64,000 bases of DNA from Bin52 sp965213935 (GTDB lineage: Bacteria > Pseudomonadota > Alphaproteobacteria > Thalassobaculales > Thalassobaculaceae), in the NCBI GenBank assembly GCA_965213935.1, contig CBDCAO010000012.1, forward strand, positions 2,480,001 to 2,544,000, read 5' to 3'. The notes under the pieces are model-generated. The model did no database searches, had not been told where the DNA came from, and saw only the letters and a program-made list of their open reading frames with translations. How positions within the stretch are numbered: the first letter of the stretch is position 1; every line of letters begins with the position of its first letter. Position numbers and translations under genes: made by a program. This document shows positions 9,173 to 16,893 of this stretch, one piece after another.

Positions 9173-9282
9173 CGGTTCCTCCCCTGCCTGCACGTCAGGC
9201 AACTATAGGGCCCCCGCATCATTGCCGCCACGCGTGGACGGGTGCGACACTGGCCTCATGCCGCGAACCTGGAGTCACAGCC

Positions 9283-10866
9283 ATGGATGACGGATGGGTC
9301 AGGGCGGTCGACCTCGACGCCCTGCAGGCCAGGGGACGCGCCGTGTTTCGCCACGACGGTCGCCAGATTGCGGTCTTTTCCACCCCGAACGGCGCTCTTG
9401 CCTGCAACAACCGCTGTCCGCACGAGGGGTTCCCTCTGCTCGAGGGTACGCTCGACAGCGACTGCCTGCTCACCTGCAACTGGCACAACTGGAAATTCGA
9501 CCTGCGCACCGGCATGAACCAGCGCGACGGTGACCGGCTTCGGGTCTACCCGACGCAAATTCGTGGCGACGCGGTCTGGATCCAGATCGTCGATCCGCCG
9601 GTCGAACACCGTATCGCGCGGACCATGGACGGGCTGAAGGACGGGTTCGATACCCACGACCGGGAACGCCTCGCGCGTGAAATCGCACGGCTGATGCAGC
9701 TGGGCACCGACCCGGTGCGCGCGGTAAGCGAGGCAATCCGCTGGTCGCATGATCGGCTCGAGTTCGGCTGGACCCATGCCTTTGCCGGCGCGCCAGACTG
9801 GCTGGCGCTGCATGACCGGCACGCCGGACATGACGAGAACCGGCTGATCTGCCTGCTCGAGGCCGTCGCCCACATGTCGGAGGACGTCCTGCGCGAGGAG
9901 ACATACCCCTACCCCGAAGGGATCAGGGACTGGGACGAGGAGGACTTCGTGGCCGCCATCGAGGCCGAGGACGAGCCCACGGCAATTCGGTTCGCCCGGG
10001 GCGCCATCGCATCGCCAGGGGGGTACCAGGCCGCGGAAAGGGGTCTTGCCCGCGCGGCGCTGGCCCATTACGCCGATTTCGGCCACTCGGCGATCTACGT
10101 CCGCAAGGCGGGGGAACTGGTCTCCCGGCTGGGCGCGGAGGTTGCCGAGCCGGTTCTGCTGCCATTGGTCCGCAGCCTGGTCTCGGCGTTCAGGGAGGAC
10201 CTGATCCCGGAGTTCCGGACCTACGGGGATGCGCTCGGGCGCATGGGAACAAACGGCGTCGGCACCCTGCCCGATCCATCCCGTTTCCGCACCTGTACTC
10301 CGGCCCGGGCCATGGCGCTGGCGGCCGGATGCGGCGCCGACCGGCCGGAAGAGCTCTTCCGCGTCCTGCTCGAGGCCAGCGCCATGAACATGCTTGCGCT
10401 CGACCTGGAGCACCTCGAGGACCTGGACCAGCCCTACGGCAACGATGTCGGCTGGCTCGACATGACCCACGGGCTCACCTTCGCGGACGCGGTACTCGGT
10501 TTCTGCCGCAGGTGGCCGGATCTCTGGCCAGCGTCCCTGTTGCAGATGGCGTGTTTTGCCAGCCGCAACGGCGGGCACCAGGACGAGCGGGTCACGCCCC
10601 GGGACTGGCTGGTGAGCGACCCCGCGGCGTTCTTCCGGTCGGTGGAAGACCGCCTGTTCGATCACGGTGAGGAGGCGTACATCGTCTCGGTACACCTGCT
10701 CAAGACCACCATGGCGATCCGCGCCCTCACCGCCGCTCCGGAAGCGGGGGACGCCGCCGCCCTCGCGGTCGCGGCCCTGAACCGCATGCTGAATTCGCCG
10801 ATCCGCCGCCGCATGGTCCGGCGCACCGCCCGCCAGGCCCTGCGCTTCGTCGCCGTCGACATCTGA
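9283..10866 (+). CDS. Rieske [2Fe-2S] protein fused to an unrecognised helical domain
   Basis: A 527-aa protein. Residues 1-105 are a Rieske ferredoxin domain with both cluster motifs, C45-x-H47 (CPHEGF) and C65-x2-H68 (CNWHNW). Residues from about 110 onward form a roughly 400-aa, mainly helical region that I do not recognise. It has His clusters at 156, 165, 177, 180, 183, 262 and 268. It lacks the mononuclear iron domain pattern of aromatic-ring dioxygenases. The gene diverges from the amidohydrolase across 110 bp and has GGAG before the ATG. A Rieske-fed oxygenase with a novel catalytic domain is one possibility. No signal peptide is visible. Confidence 0.75.
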   Translation: MDDGWVRAVDLDALQARGRAVFRHDGRQIAVFSTPNGALACNNRCPHEGFPLLEGTLDSDCLLTCNWHNWKFDLRTGMNQRDGDRLRVYPTQIRGDAVWIQIVDPPVEHRIARTMDGLKDGFDTHDRERLAREIARLMQLGTDPVRAVSEAIRWSHDRLEFGWTHAFAGAPDWLALHDRHAGHDENRLICLLEAVAHMSEDVLREETYPYPEGIRDWDEEDFVAAIEAEDEPTAIRFARGAIASPGGYQAAERGLARAALAHYADFGHSAIYVRKAGELVSRLGAEVAEPVLLPLVRSLVSAFREDLIPEFRTYGDALGRMGTNGVGTLPDPSRFRTCTPARAMALAAGCGADRPEELFRVLLEASAMNMLALDLEHLEDLDQPYGNDVGWLDMTHGLTFADAVLGFCRRWPDLWPASLLQMACFASRNGGHQDERVTPRDWLVSDPAAFFRSVEDRLFDHGEEAYIVSVHLLKTTMAIRALTAAPEAGDAAALAVAALNRMLNSPIRRRMVRRTARQALRFVAVDI

Positions 10867-11079
10867 AGCCTGCCGAACCTGCCGCAGGGGTTTCGCCGAC
10901 CGGCAGTGCCAGCTTGCGCAGTCCGAACAGCACATGCCGTCCCATCCGGCACTGCTCCTTCACCCCGTTCCGGTTGCACTCGATGTGCGGCAATCCGACT
11001 TCCGGCTCAATCCGGGTCAGCCTGGAACCACAGAAACTCGCAGCCTCGCGATGCGGAACCCGTGCGGCGACATGGACAT

Positions 11080-11101
11080 CCAATGGCATTTTGGTAATCG
11101 G
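11080..11101 (+). repeat. Left terminal inverted repeat of the IS4-like element
   Basis: The 22-bp end starts CCAATGGCATTTTGG. It pairs with the right end at 13365-13386 over about 18 of 22 positions, the outer 12 being identical. Confidence 0.7.
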
Positions 11102-11253
11102 CGGTTTCTTCCGCAGATTTGTTTGTGGCTTCCAATCTGCTGATTTCACGGCACTTCCATCGTTCTGGGAGGCGCAAACGAATCCGGGCTAACACACTCC
11201 CCCGCCCGCGGCATCTTTCGCTCGGGAAGAACCGTCAGCCGGGAGTGAGGCCG

Positions 11254-13350
11254 ATGGATCCGCGGATCGAGAGACTCGAATCCACGACATTTTGCGGGCG
11301 CCGCCTGACCCGGCGCCAGATCGCCGAGGTGCAAGAGACGGTGGCGTTGAGCCCGGCCCTGAGCCGCAACGAGCTTTCCAGGACGATCTGCGAGCACCTG
11401 AACTGGACCACCCCGAAGGGCGGTTACCGGGTCGCGGCCTGCCTGCGCATGCTGGAGAGTCTGGAGGAATGCGGGGTCCTGACCCTGCCGGCGAAGCGGA
11501 ACACGATCTCCGGGGCCCGGACGCCAATCGCCCACACCGGGCGCTCCGACCCCGGGCCCGAGATCGAGTGCACGCTGGCCCGGTTGGAGCCGCTGTCGCT
11601 CCAGCTGGCGACGGAGGAGCGGGACGTCGCCGACTGGAACGAGCTGGTCGACCGGCACCACGGCCTCGGCTGCACGCGCCCGTTCGGCCCGCACCTGCGC
11701 TGGTTCGTTCTCGACAGGGACGGCCGGCGTCTCGGCTGCCTGCTGTTCGAGGCGGCGGCGAAGTCGCCGCCCGCCCGCGACGCGTGGGTCGGATGGAGCG
11801 AGAAGGACCGCGACCGCCGGCTGCATCTGGCGGTATCGAACAGTCGGTTCCTGACCCTGCGATGGGTCCGGGTCGACAATCTCACCTCGAAGGCCCTGTC
11901 CATGGCGGCGCGTCAGCTTCCCGGCGAGTGGCAGCAGCACCACGGATGCCGGCCGGTGCTGTGCGAGACCTTCGTGAATCCGACCCGTTTCGACGGGGCC
12001 TGCTACCGGGCCGCCAACTGGACCGTGATCGGCATGACGGCCGGGCGCAGAAGCGCAAGCCGGGCCAAGCCGGCGAAGCAGATATTCGTCCTTCCGCTCG
12101 ACCCCGGCTTCCGCGAGGTGCTGAAGAGCGAGAGCAAGACGCCGCCGCGCCGCAAGCCCCCGACGCCGGCGCACGACGACCCCTCCGTCGCGATGTGGAT
12201 GAAGATCATCGACGCGGCCGGGGAACTCGCCGCCGCGCACGATCGCCAATGGATGAAGCGCAAGCGGATCCTCGACAGCCTGATCGTCATGCTGTTCGTG
12301 TTCCGGCTCGTCCTGTCACGCGGCGGCAAGGGCTATGCGACCGTTCTCGCCGAGCTGTGGGACCAATGCCGCAAGCTCGGCATCGCCCTGCCGCTGGTCG
12401 AGGCCGGCTTCCCGCTTCCCAATACGGCGGCCCACTACCCGCAAGGCCTGGTGTCCTGCCTGTACCGGCTGAACACCGGGACGCCAGTCGACTTCAGCCT
12501 GTCGGCCAACGCCAACGAGCGCGCCGCCGCACTCGCCCATCTCGATGCCGTGGAGCCGGGCGATATCGTGGTCTCCGACCGGGGATACTTCTCGTTCGTG
12601 CTCCTTTACGCCGTGGTCTGGCGCGGCGCGCACCCGGTGTTCCGGCTCCCTCGCAGATTCGGCTTCGACGACTTCATCGACGGCGATCTCGACGACGCGA
12701 TGGTGTCCGCCGTGCCGAAAGACCACCATTCGCGGACCCGGCTCCGTGCCGCTTTCCCCGGGAGACGGTTCGACCCGGTCAACCTGCGGCTGGTCCGCTA
12801 CACGCACCGAGACAGCGAATACGTGCTCGCCACCACCCTCGCAGACGCCGGCACATACACGCTCGACGATCTCTCCGACCTCTACCACGGACGCTGGGGC
12901 ATCGAAGAGCTGTTCCGGATCTCCAAAACGGTCATCGCAGTGGACGAGTTCCACAGCCGCACCGAGCGCGGCATCCGCCAGGAGTTGTACGCCCACTTCA
13001 ACCTGATCGCCATGACCCGCCTGCTCTCAAATCATGGCGACGGCCTGCTGGAAGCGAGGCGCGAGGCCGGCAAGGAGAAAATGACGGTCAACTTCAAGAA
13101 CGCGCTGGCAATCATGGCGGCGAACCTGGAGGAACTGGTGCTGATGCGCCGCGGTCCTCGCCGAAACCGTGACGTGGATGGCGCAGCGGGTCCTCGCGGT
13201 GCGCAGCCGCTTGCGACCGCAACGGCTGTATCCGAGGAGATCCAGGAAGCCGATCAGCAAGTGGATCAGAAGGAGACGCGCCACAGCGTGACCCGCTCGA
13301 GTGAGGGACAAAGCCGCAACCATCCGACCCCAACCAGCACAACTCCTTAA
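11254..13350 (+). CDS. IS4-type transposase with N-terminal DUF4338/DruA-like domain
   Basis: A 698-aa protein. Residues 1-90 are a helical DNA-binding-like region. Residues about 95-265 resemble DUF4338, the domain of Druantia protein DruA (HHGLGCTRPFG, then WVRVDNLTSKAL, CETFVNPTRFDG, CYRAANWTVIG). From about 330 follows an IS4-type DDE domain: the second Asp in IVVSDRGYF and the family YREK signature in YHGRWGIEELFRISK near 550. The ATG at 11254 follows GGGAGTGAGG; the longer in-frame extension would run into the inverted repeat. The Lys/Arg-poor, Gln-rich tail after 650 is unlike the rest. The gene looks intact. Confidence 0.85.
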   Translation: MDPRIERLESTTFCGRRLTRRQIAEVQETVALSPALSRNELSRTICEHLNWTTPKGGYRVAACLRMLESLEECGVLTLPAKRNTISGARTPIAHTGRSDPGPEIECTLARLEPLSLQLATEERDVADWNELVDRHHGLGCTRPFGPHLRWFVLDRDGRRLGCLLFEAAAKSPPARDAWVGWSEKDRDRRLHLAVSNSRFLTLRWVRVDNLTSKALSMAARQLPGEWQQHHGCRPVLCETFVNPTRFDGACYRAANWTVIGMTAGRRSASRAKPAKQIFVLPLDPGFREVLKSESKTPPRRKPPTPAHDDPSVAMWMKIIDAAGELAAAHDRQWMKRKRILDSLIVMLFVFRLVLSRGGKGYATVLAELWDQCRKLGIALPLVEAGFPLPNTAAHYPQGLVSCLYRLNTGTPVDFSLSANANERAAALAHLDAVEPGDIVVSDRGYFSFVLLYAVVWRGAHPVFRLPRRFGFDDFIDGDLDDAMVSAVPKDHHSRTRLRAAFPGRRFDPVNLRLVRYTHRDSEYVLATTLADAGTYTLDDLSDLYHGRWGIEELFRISKTVIAVDEFHSRTERGIRQELYAHFNLIAMTRLLSNHGDGLLEARREAGKEKMTVNFKNALAIMAANLEELVLMRRGPRRNRDVDGAAGPRGAQPLATATAVSEEIQEADQQVDQKETRHSVTRSSEGQSRNHPTPTSTTP

Positions 13351-13364
13351 GGAAACGTCGCCCA

Positions 13365-13386
13365 ACCATTACGGAAATGCCATTGG
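13365..13386 (-). repeat. Right terminal inverted repeat of the IS4-like element
   Basis: Reading inward on the minus strand from 13386 it begins CCAATGGCATTTCCG, matching the left end. It lies 14 bp past the transposase stop codon. Confidence 0.7.
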
Positions 13387-13481
13387 TCTCTCGCCGACCG
13401 TCCGCCAGCGCGCTTGCAATGTACGCCGTTATGGTGCATAAGTCCATCGTCATCTTACACGCCTACACGGAAGACATCGCA

Positions 13482-13766
13482 ATGGCCGAAACAGCCGAGA
13501 CGAAGCACGAGCGGGTCCACTTGCGCCTCGACGCCAGAAGCAAGCGCAAGCTCGAACGCGCGGCGGCCTACGAGGAAACCACGGTCAGCCGTTTCGTGCT
13601 GCACAACGCCGTGACCGCGGCCGAGCGGGTGATCGAGGCGCGCGAGCGCATCGTGCTCCCGGCGACGGATTGGGACGCCTTCCACGACGCGCTGCTCAAC
13701 CCGCCCGCGCCGAACGCGGCGCTGAAGCGGGCCGCGCGCCGTTACCGCGAGCGCATCGGTGGATGA
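13482..13766 (+). CDS. DUF1778 antitoxin (TacA-like)
   Basis: A 94-aa ribbon-helix-helix antitoxin of the DUF1778/TacA type. The N-terminal RHH reads RVHLRLDARSKRKLERAA, followed by the family helix TTVSRFVLHNAV and the C-terminal toxin-binding tail with LPATDWDAFHDALLNPP. It overlaps the acetyltransferase gene by 8 bp, the usual order for tacA-tacT pairs. The family represses its own promoter; no operator was defined by eye. The start ATG at 13482 fits the RHH N-terminus. The longer frame from 13377 begins inside the IS right end and is not homologous. Confidence 0.9.
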   Translation: MAETAETKHERVHLRLDARSKRKLERAAAYEETTVSRFVLHNAVTAAERVIEARERIVLPATDWDAFHDALLNPPAPNAALKRAARRYRERIGG

Positions 13767-14268
13767 ATCGCCGCTGACGGTTGAGCCCCTCGGTCCGCAT
13801 CACGACCGCGCATCCTTCTCCTGCGGGGAGCCTTCGCTCGACCGCTACATCCGCCGGCAGGCTTCCCAGGACACCCGGCGGCGCGGCGCGCGGGTCTTCG
13901 TCGCGTTGGACGACCTGCCCGAACGGATCGCCGGCTACTACACGCTGAGCGCGGCGAGCTTCGAGAAGGACAACCTACCGGCGGAGCTCGCCGGGCGCCT
14001 GCCGCACTATCCCGTGCCGGCGGCTGTCATCGGGCGGCTGGCCGTTGACCTTCGCAGCCAGGGGAGCGGGCTCGGCGAGGTTCTGTTGCTCGACGCGATC
14101 CATCGGGTGGTGCGCGCGGGCGACACGATTGGCGTCTATGCCATCGTGGTCGATGCGCTGCACGACCGCGCCAGCGCGTTCTACGAGCGCTACGGCTTCG
14201 CGCCCTTCCCGTCGCAGCCGCTGCGCCTGTACCTGCCGCTTCGGACCTTCGAGCAACTCGGGCTTTAG
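13759..14268 (+). CDS. GNAT-family toxin (TacT-like tRNA acetyltransferase)
   Basis: A 169-aa GNAT acetyltransferase. In the TacT/AtaT family it acetylates aminoacyl-tRNA and stops translation. Seen: the family opening FSCGEPSLDRYIRRQASQD, GYYTLSAASF near residue 55, the acetyl-CoA region RLAVDLRSQGSGLGEVLL near 93, and the catalytic Tyr region ASAFYERYGFAPF near 140. The GTG start at 13759 lies inside the antitoxin's last codons, implying coupled translation. The gene ends 26 bp before the inverted repeat of the tnpB element. It appears intact. Confidence 0.9.
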   Translation: MDESPLTVEPLGPHHDRASFSCGEPSLDRYIRRQASQDTRRRGARVFVALDDLPERIAGYYTLSAASFEKDNLPAELAGRLPHYPVPAAVIGRLAVDLRSQGSGLGEVLLLDAIHRVVRAGDTIGVYAIVVDALHDRASAFYERYGFAPFPSQPLRLYLPLRTFEQLGL

Positions 14269-14293
14269 CCTGAAGTTGGGACTTACAAAGAAA

Positions 14294-14314
14294 ACTTGAC
14301 AGCGTCATGCCGCC
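14294..14314 (+). repeat. 21-bp inverted repeat, left copy
   Basis: It begins ACTTGACAGCGTCATGCC and is identical to the reverse complement of 15631-15651. It overlaps the last codons of the tnpB remnant. Confidence 0.85.
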
Positions 14315-15536
14315 ATCCTTCTTCGTGTATTCACGGTTCCACGGCCCGGCATCCCGGCAGCCTCCCCGTGCAGCAGCGCCTGTCCCCGACGCCGTATGGT
14401 GCGGGCAGCATTCGCGTCCGCATGATCGGCGTGGCCGCAGGCCACGCAGTGAAACCGGTCCCGTGTCCTGCGCGATCGGGCATCGACGTGCCCGCACGCT
14501 GCACAGGTCTGGCTGGTGTGGCGGGGATCGACCGCGATCACGCGCCCCGCCTTGTACTCCAGCATCGCGCGCAGGGCGGCCCAGCCGGTGTCGAGAACGA
14601 CCCGGTTGAGCCCGGCCTTCTGCTTCACCCCGCTGCCCGGCTCGTCCGCCGTGCCGCGGGCGCTTGCCGTCATGGCCTTCACCTTCAGGTTCTCGATCGC
14701 GACGGTGTGCGCACCCTCCGCGATCCTGCGCGAGACCTGGTGGTGCCAGTCGCGCCTTGTGCCGGCCTGGCGCCGTCTCGTCTTCGCCACGGGCGATCCC
14801 CACAACCCACGCGGGTGCGCGCCCGGCGGCCCGAACCGCGCTTCTGCCGCGCCAGTTTCCGCGACAGGCGCTTCGCCTTCGCCTCGAGGCGGCGCGTGTC
14901 GGGGGCGTGGAACAGCCGTCCGTCGCTCGCCGCGACCTGGCCGGCGTTCATGTCGATGCCGATCACTGTCCCGTCATCCTCCGGCTGCGGATGAGCAACC
15001 GCATGGCAAACCACGGCATACCAGCGTCCGGCCTCGCGCTTCAGCACTGCCGAGACCGGACGGGCGTCCGGATACGGGGTGCCGCCGCGCCGGCGCACCG
15101 TCATCCAGCCGAAACCGGGTAGGCGCAGCCTGCCTGCTTCCAGCCTCACCCCGGAGACGATGGAGATGCTGTCGAAGCGCCGCCGTCCGCGGAACCGCGG
15201 GGAGCCGGGCTTCTGCCCGGCCCTTGCCCGACGGAAGAAGCCGCGGAAGGCCTCGTGCAGGCGCTTGAGCGTGCCGCGCTGGATGGCGACCGGCACGGCC
15301 GCCATCTCCGGCAGCTCCCGGCGGCACACCGTCAGGGACTTCGCCTGGTCGATATAGGAGAGCGAGACGCCCGCCAGGCGCCAGGCGTCCGACCGCTCCT
15401 GCAGGGCGGCGTTGTACAGCTGGCGCTGCGCCTCCAGCATCCGCTCAAGGCGGCGCCAGTTGTCACGCGTCTGCGGCAGCAGACGGTATGTGACCTGGCG
15501 GTGTGCACGCTGTGGGTCCCTTGTTCCGGACGGCAT
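14305..15536 (-). pseudogene. tnpB: Frameshifted TnpB (OrfB) of IS605/IS1341 type
   Basis: RNA-guided nuclease of transposons, split across two frames. The N-terminal part runs from the ATG at 15536 to about 14830: helical region VTYRLLPQTRDNWRRLERML, then the first RuvC Asp in GIDMNAGQVA. The C-terminal part, in another frame, runs from about 14805 to 14305: catalytic Glu in IENLKVKAM, the Zn ribbon TCAACGH with CVACGH, and the last Asp in HADANAARTI. All three RuvC acidic residues and the zinc cysteines survive, so only the frame appears broken, somewhere between about 14806 and 14836 in a G/C-rich run. A recent frameshift or a sequencing error are both possible. Confidence 0.8.
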
Positions 15537-15630
15537 GCGGTGTCTCCCGAACAGTACGGGAAATATACAGGATAAAACGTGGAACATGCAAGGAGAAATG
15601 CGCCTGCAGGTCTTCGAGTCAGGCCCTGCA

Positions 15631-15651
15631 GGCGGCATGACGCTGTCAAGT
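15631..15651 (-). repeat. 21-bp inverted repeat, right copy
   Basis: Perfect reverse complement of 14294-14314. It lies about 95 bp upstream of the tnpB start. Confidence 0.85.
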
Positions 15652-15743
15652 CATCCTTATAGGAGCCATTGAAAGCGTTCCGTCGAGCGGTGACGATCCA
15701 TGTTCAGCAGGCTGTTTCCCGGCTGGTTTGATTGTCAATGATC

Positions 15744-15778
15744 GGGATAGGGGGGCATCTCACGATGCCGCCCCTCCC
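15744..15778 (-). other. GC-rich stem-loop downstream of the Calx-beta gene
   Basis: On the minus strand, arms GGCATC and GATGCC enclose a 4-base loop (GTGA). They are extended by GGGG/CCCC and GGG/CCC with small bulges. The run GGTGTGGGAGGGG before it and CCCTATCCCGAT after it resemble the 3' end of some bacterial group II introns, but no domain V with the AGC triad is clear and no reverse transcriptase is present. It could equally act as the terminator of the Calx-beta gene about 125 bp upstream. There is no T-tract. Confidence 0.4.
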
Positions 15779-15903
15779 ACACCACCGGGCATACGGCCGG
15801 GAGGAGCCCCGAACGAGGACGCTCGCCCCGTAACCGGAAGCCGACCGCGGCAGCGCTACCGGACGCTCACTCCCCCGAATTCGCTACCACGCACGGGTCT
15901 CGA

Positions 15904-16395
15904 TCAACTGCAATTCCCGGTGACGGCGTCCCGATTGACGATCACGCCGTCCATGTCGAACTGATCCGGTGGCATTCCGTAGAACTGCGAGGGGTCGGTC
16001 GCCACCCATCCCGAGGTATTCCTGAGGAACCCGTTGGTTTCGAAATTGGAAAATTTCAGAACAAAGTTCTCGTTCCCTTCATTCAGGGTGTCCGTGTATG
16101 TCGCCACTGAAACGGACTTGCTCCACTCGCCGCTGTTGAATACCAGCTTGCCCGAGACTGAAGCAAAGTCCGTCCCGTTCGTGGCCGACCCGCTGGCCGT
16201 ATTGTACGACCAGCGATAGGACCAGCCGTTGGGCGGGACGCCCGTTTCCACCTTGAACATCGCGTTGTTGCCCTCGCATACCTGTGCATCCGCCGCCGAT
16301 GCTGCCGGAGCGCTCATCGCCCCGGCCGCCAGTGCAGCCGCAAGGACCGTGCACGATACGGCCTGCTTGAGACCCTTGTGCGAAGCGTTCTTCAT
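15904..16395 (-). CDS. Small exported Calx-beta-like protein
   Basis: A 163-aa protein with a clear signal peptide (lysine near the N-terminus, then a hydrophobic Ala/Leu/Val stretch and cleavage near ASAADA, about residue 34). The rest is one Calx-beta-like immunoglobulin-fold domain: GTDFASVSGKLVFNSGE, then SVATYTDTLNEGNENFVLKF. In larger proteins such domains bind calcium. There are only two Cys, one just after the signal peptide and one at the C-terminus. The start at 16395 has AGGAG at 8-bp spacing; in-frame sequence further upstream is unlike coding sequence. A second Calx-beta gene occurs at 59307-59783. Function unknown. Confidence 0.75.
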   Translation of the reverse strand: MKNASHKGLKQAVSCTVLAAALAAGAMSAPAASAADAQVCEGNNAMFKVETGVPPNGWSYRWSYNTASGSATNGTDFASVSGKLVFNSGEWSKSVSVATYTDTLNEGNENFVLKFSNFETNGFLRNTSGWVATDPSQFYGMPPDQFDMDGVIVNRDAVTGNCS

Positions 16396-16893
16396 GCTGC
16401 TGTCTCCTTTCCGCTGCACGCGCCCCGGCCGCTGACCGGGATGCGTGGTCGACAGGACGAAGGACAATTGCGTCGTCCCATAACCGTCTAGTGTCTCGCA
16501 AATCAGCGACATCCTGTTCCGACAAGTTCCTCTGCACAAGCTCGCGATATGCGTAACCATCAAAGCCGAGCAACAATCAGTTGCTTGCTTGCGGCTGTTT
16601 TGCTCATGCCGCTTGAGAATCGTCTTCCGCCTTTGCAGGTTGCATGACGCAATGATAGACACCGTTTACAGCTGCTGACTTCCGTATTTCACCACCCGCT
16701 CCGTTCGCACCGTACCCGCCAGAACGCAACTCAAACGGATGAGGATCAGCTGAGTGCGGAGATCGAGCATGAAGGCCCTGCAGTGCGACGCGTACGCCTG
16801 CTGCCCGTTTCCGGTCCGACCGATGTCGTGGCCTTCTTCCCGGGCGTGCCTGGCCAGTCGGTGAGCGGCATCACTGCGCAGTCCCGTGACCGG
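16396..16893. other. Intergenic region without a recognisable gene
   Basis: About 500 bp between the Calx-beta gene and a dehydrogenase stop codon. The part at 16440-16700 is noticeably less GC-rich than the surroundings, consistent with recently acquired DNA or promoter sequence for the Calx-beta gene. No conserved protein, RNA or repeat was recognised. Confidence 0.5.

Larger units (their letters stand above)
11080..13386 (+). mobile_element. IS4-family-like insertion sequence with DruA-domain transposase
   Basis: A 2.3-kb element with one long transposase gene. The ends are inverted repeats: the left end begins CCAATGGCATTT at 11080 and the right end gives the same 12 bases on the minus strand, reading inward from 13386. 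A further five bases (GTAAT) also match, so about 18 of 22 agree. I see no convincing target-site duplication: the left flank is GGACAT and the right flank TCTCTC. It abuts the Rieske gene region on one side and a TA pair on the other. Confidence 0.75.
14294..15651 (-). mobile_element. tnpB-bearing element bounded by perfect 21-bp inverted repeats
   Basis: The stretch holding the broken tnpB is bounded by identical 21-bp inverted repeats (14294-14314 and 15631-15651, core TTGACAGCGTCATGCCGCC). IS200/IS605-type elements normally lack such terminal repeats, so either this is a different carrier or the repeats arose some other way. No tnpA is present. I cannot define a target duplication. Confidence 0.5.

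Noticed and set aside
10867..11079. Possible gene remnant upstream of the IS4-like element
   Set aside because: A minus frame reads some plausible peptide (CRMGRHVLFGLRKLALPVGE) but no family could be recognised, and it is only about 200 bp.
11071..13395. Target-site duplication around the IS4-like element
   Set aside because: Flanks GGACAT and TCTCTC do not match in any register I tried.
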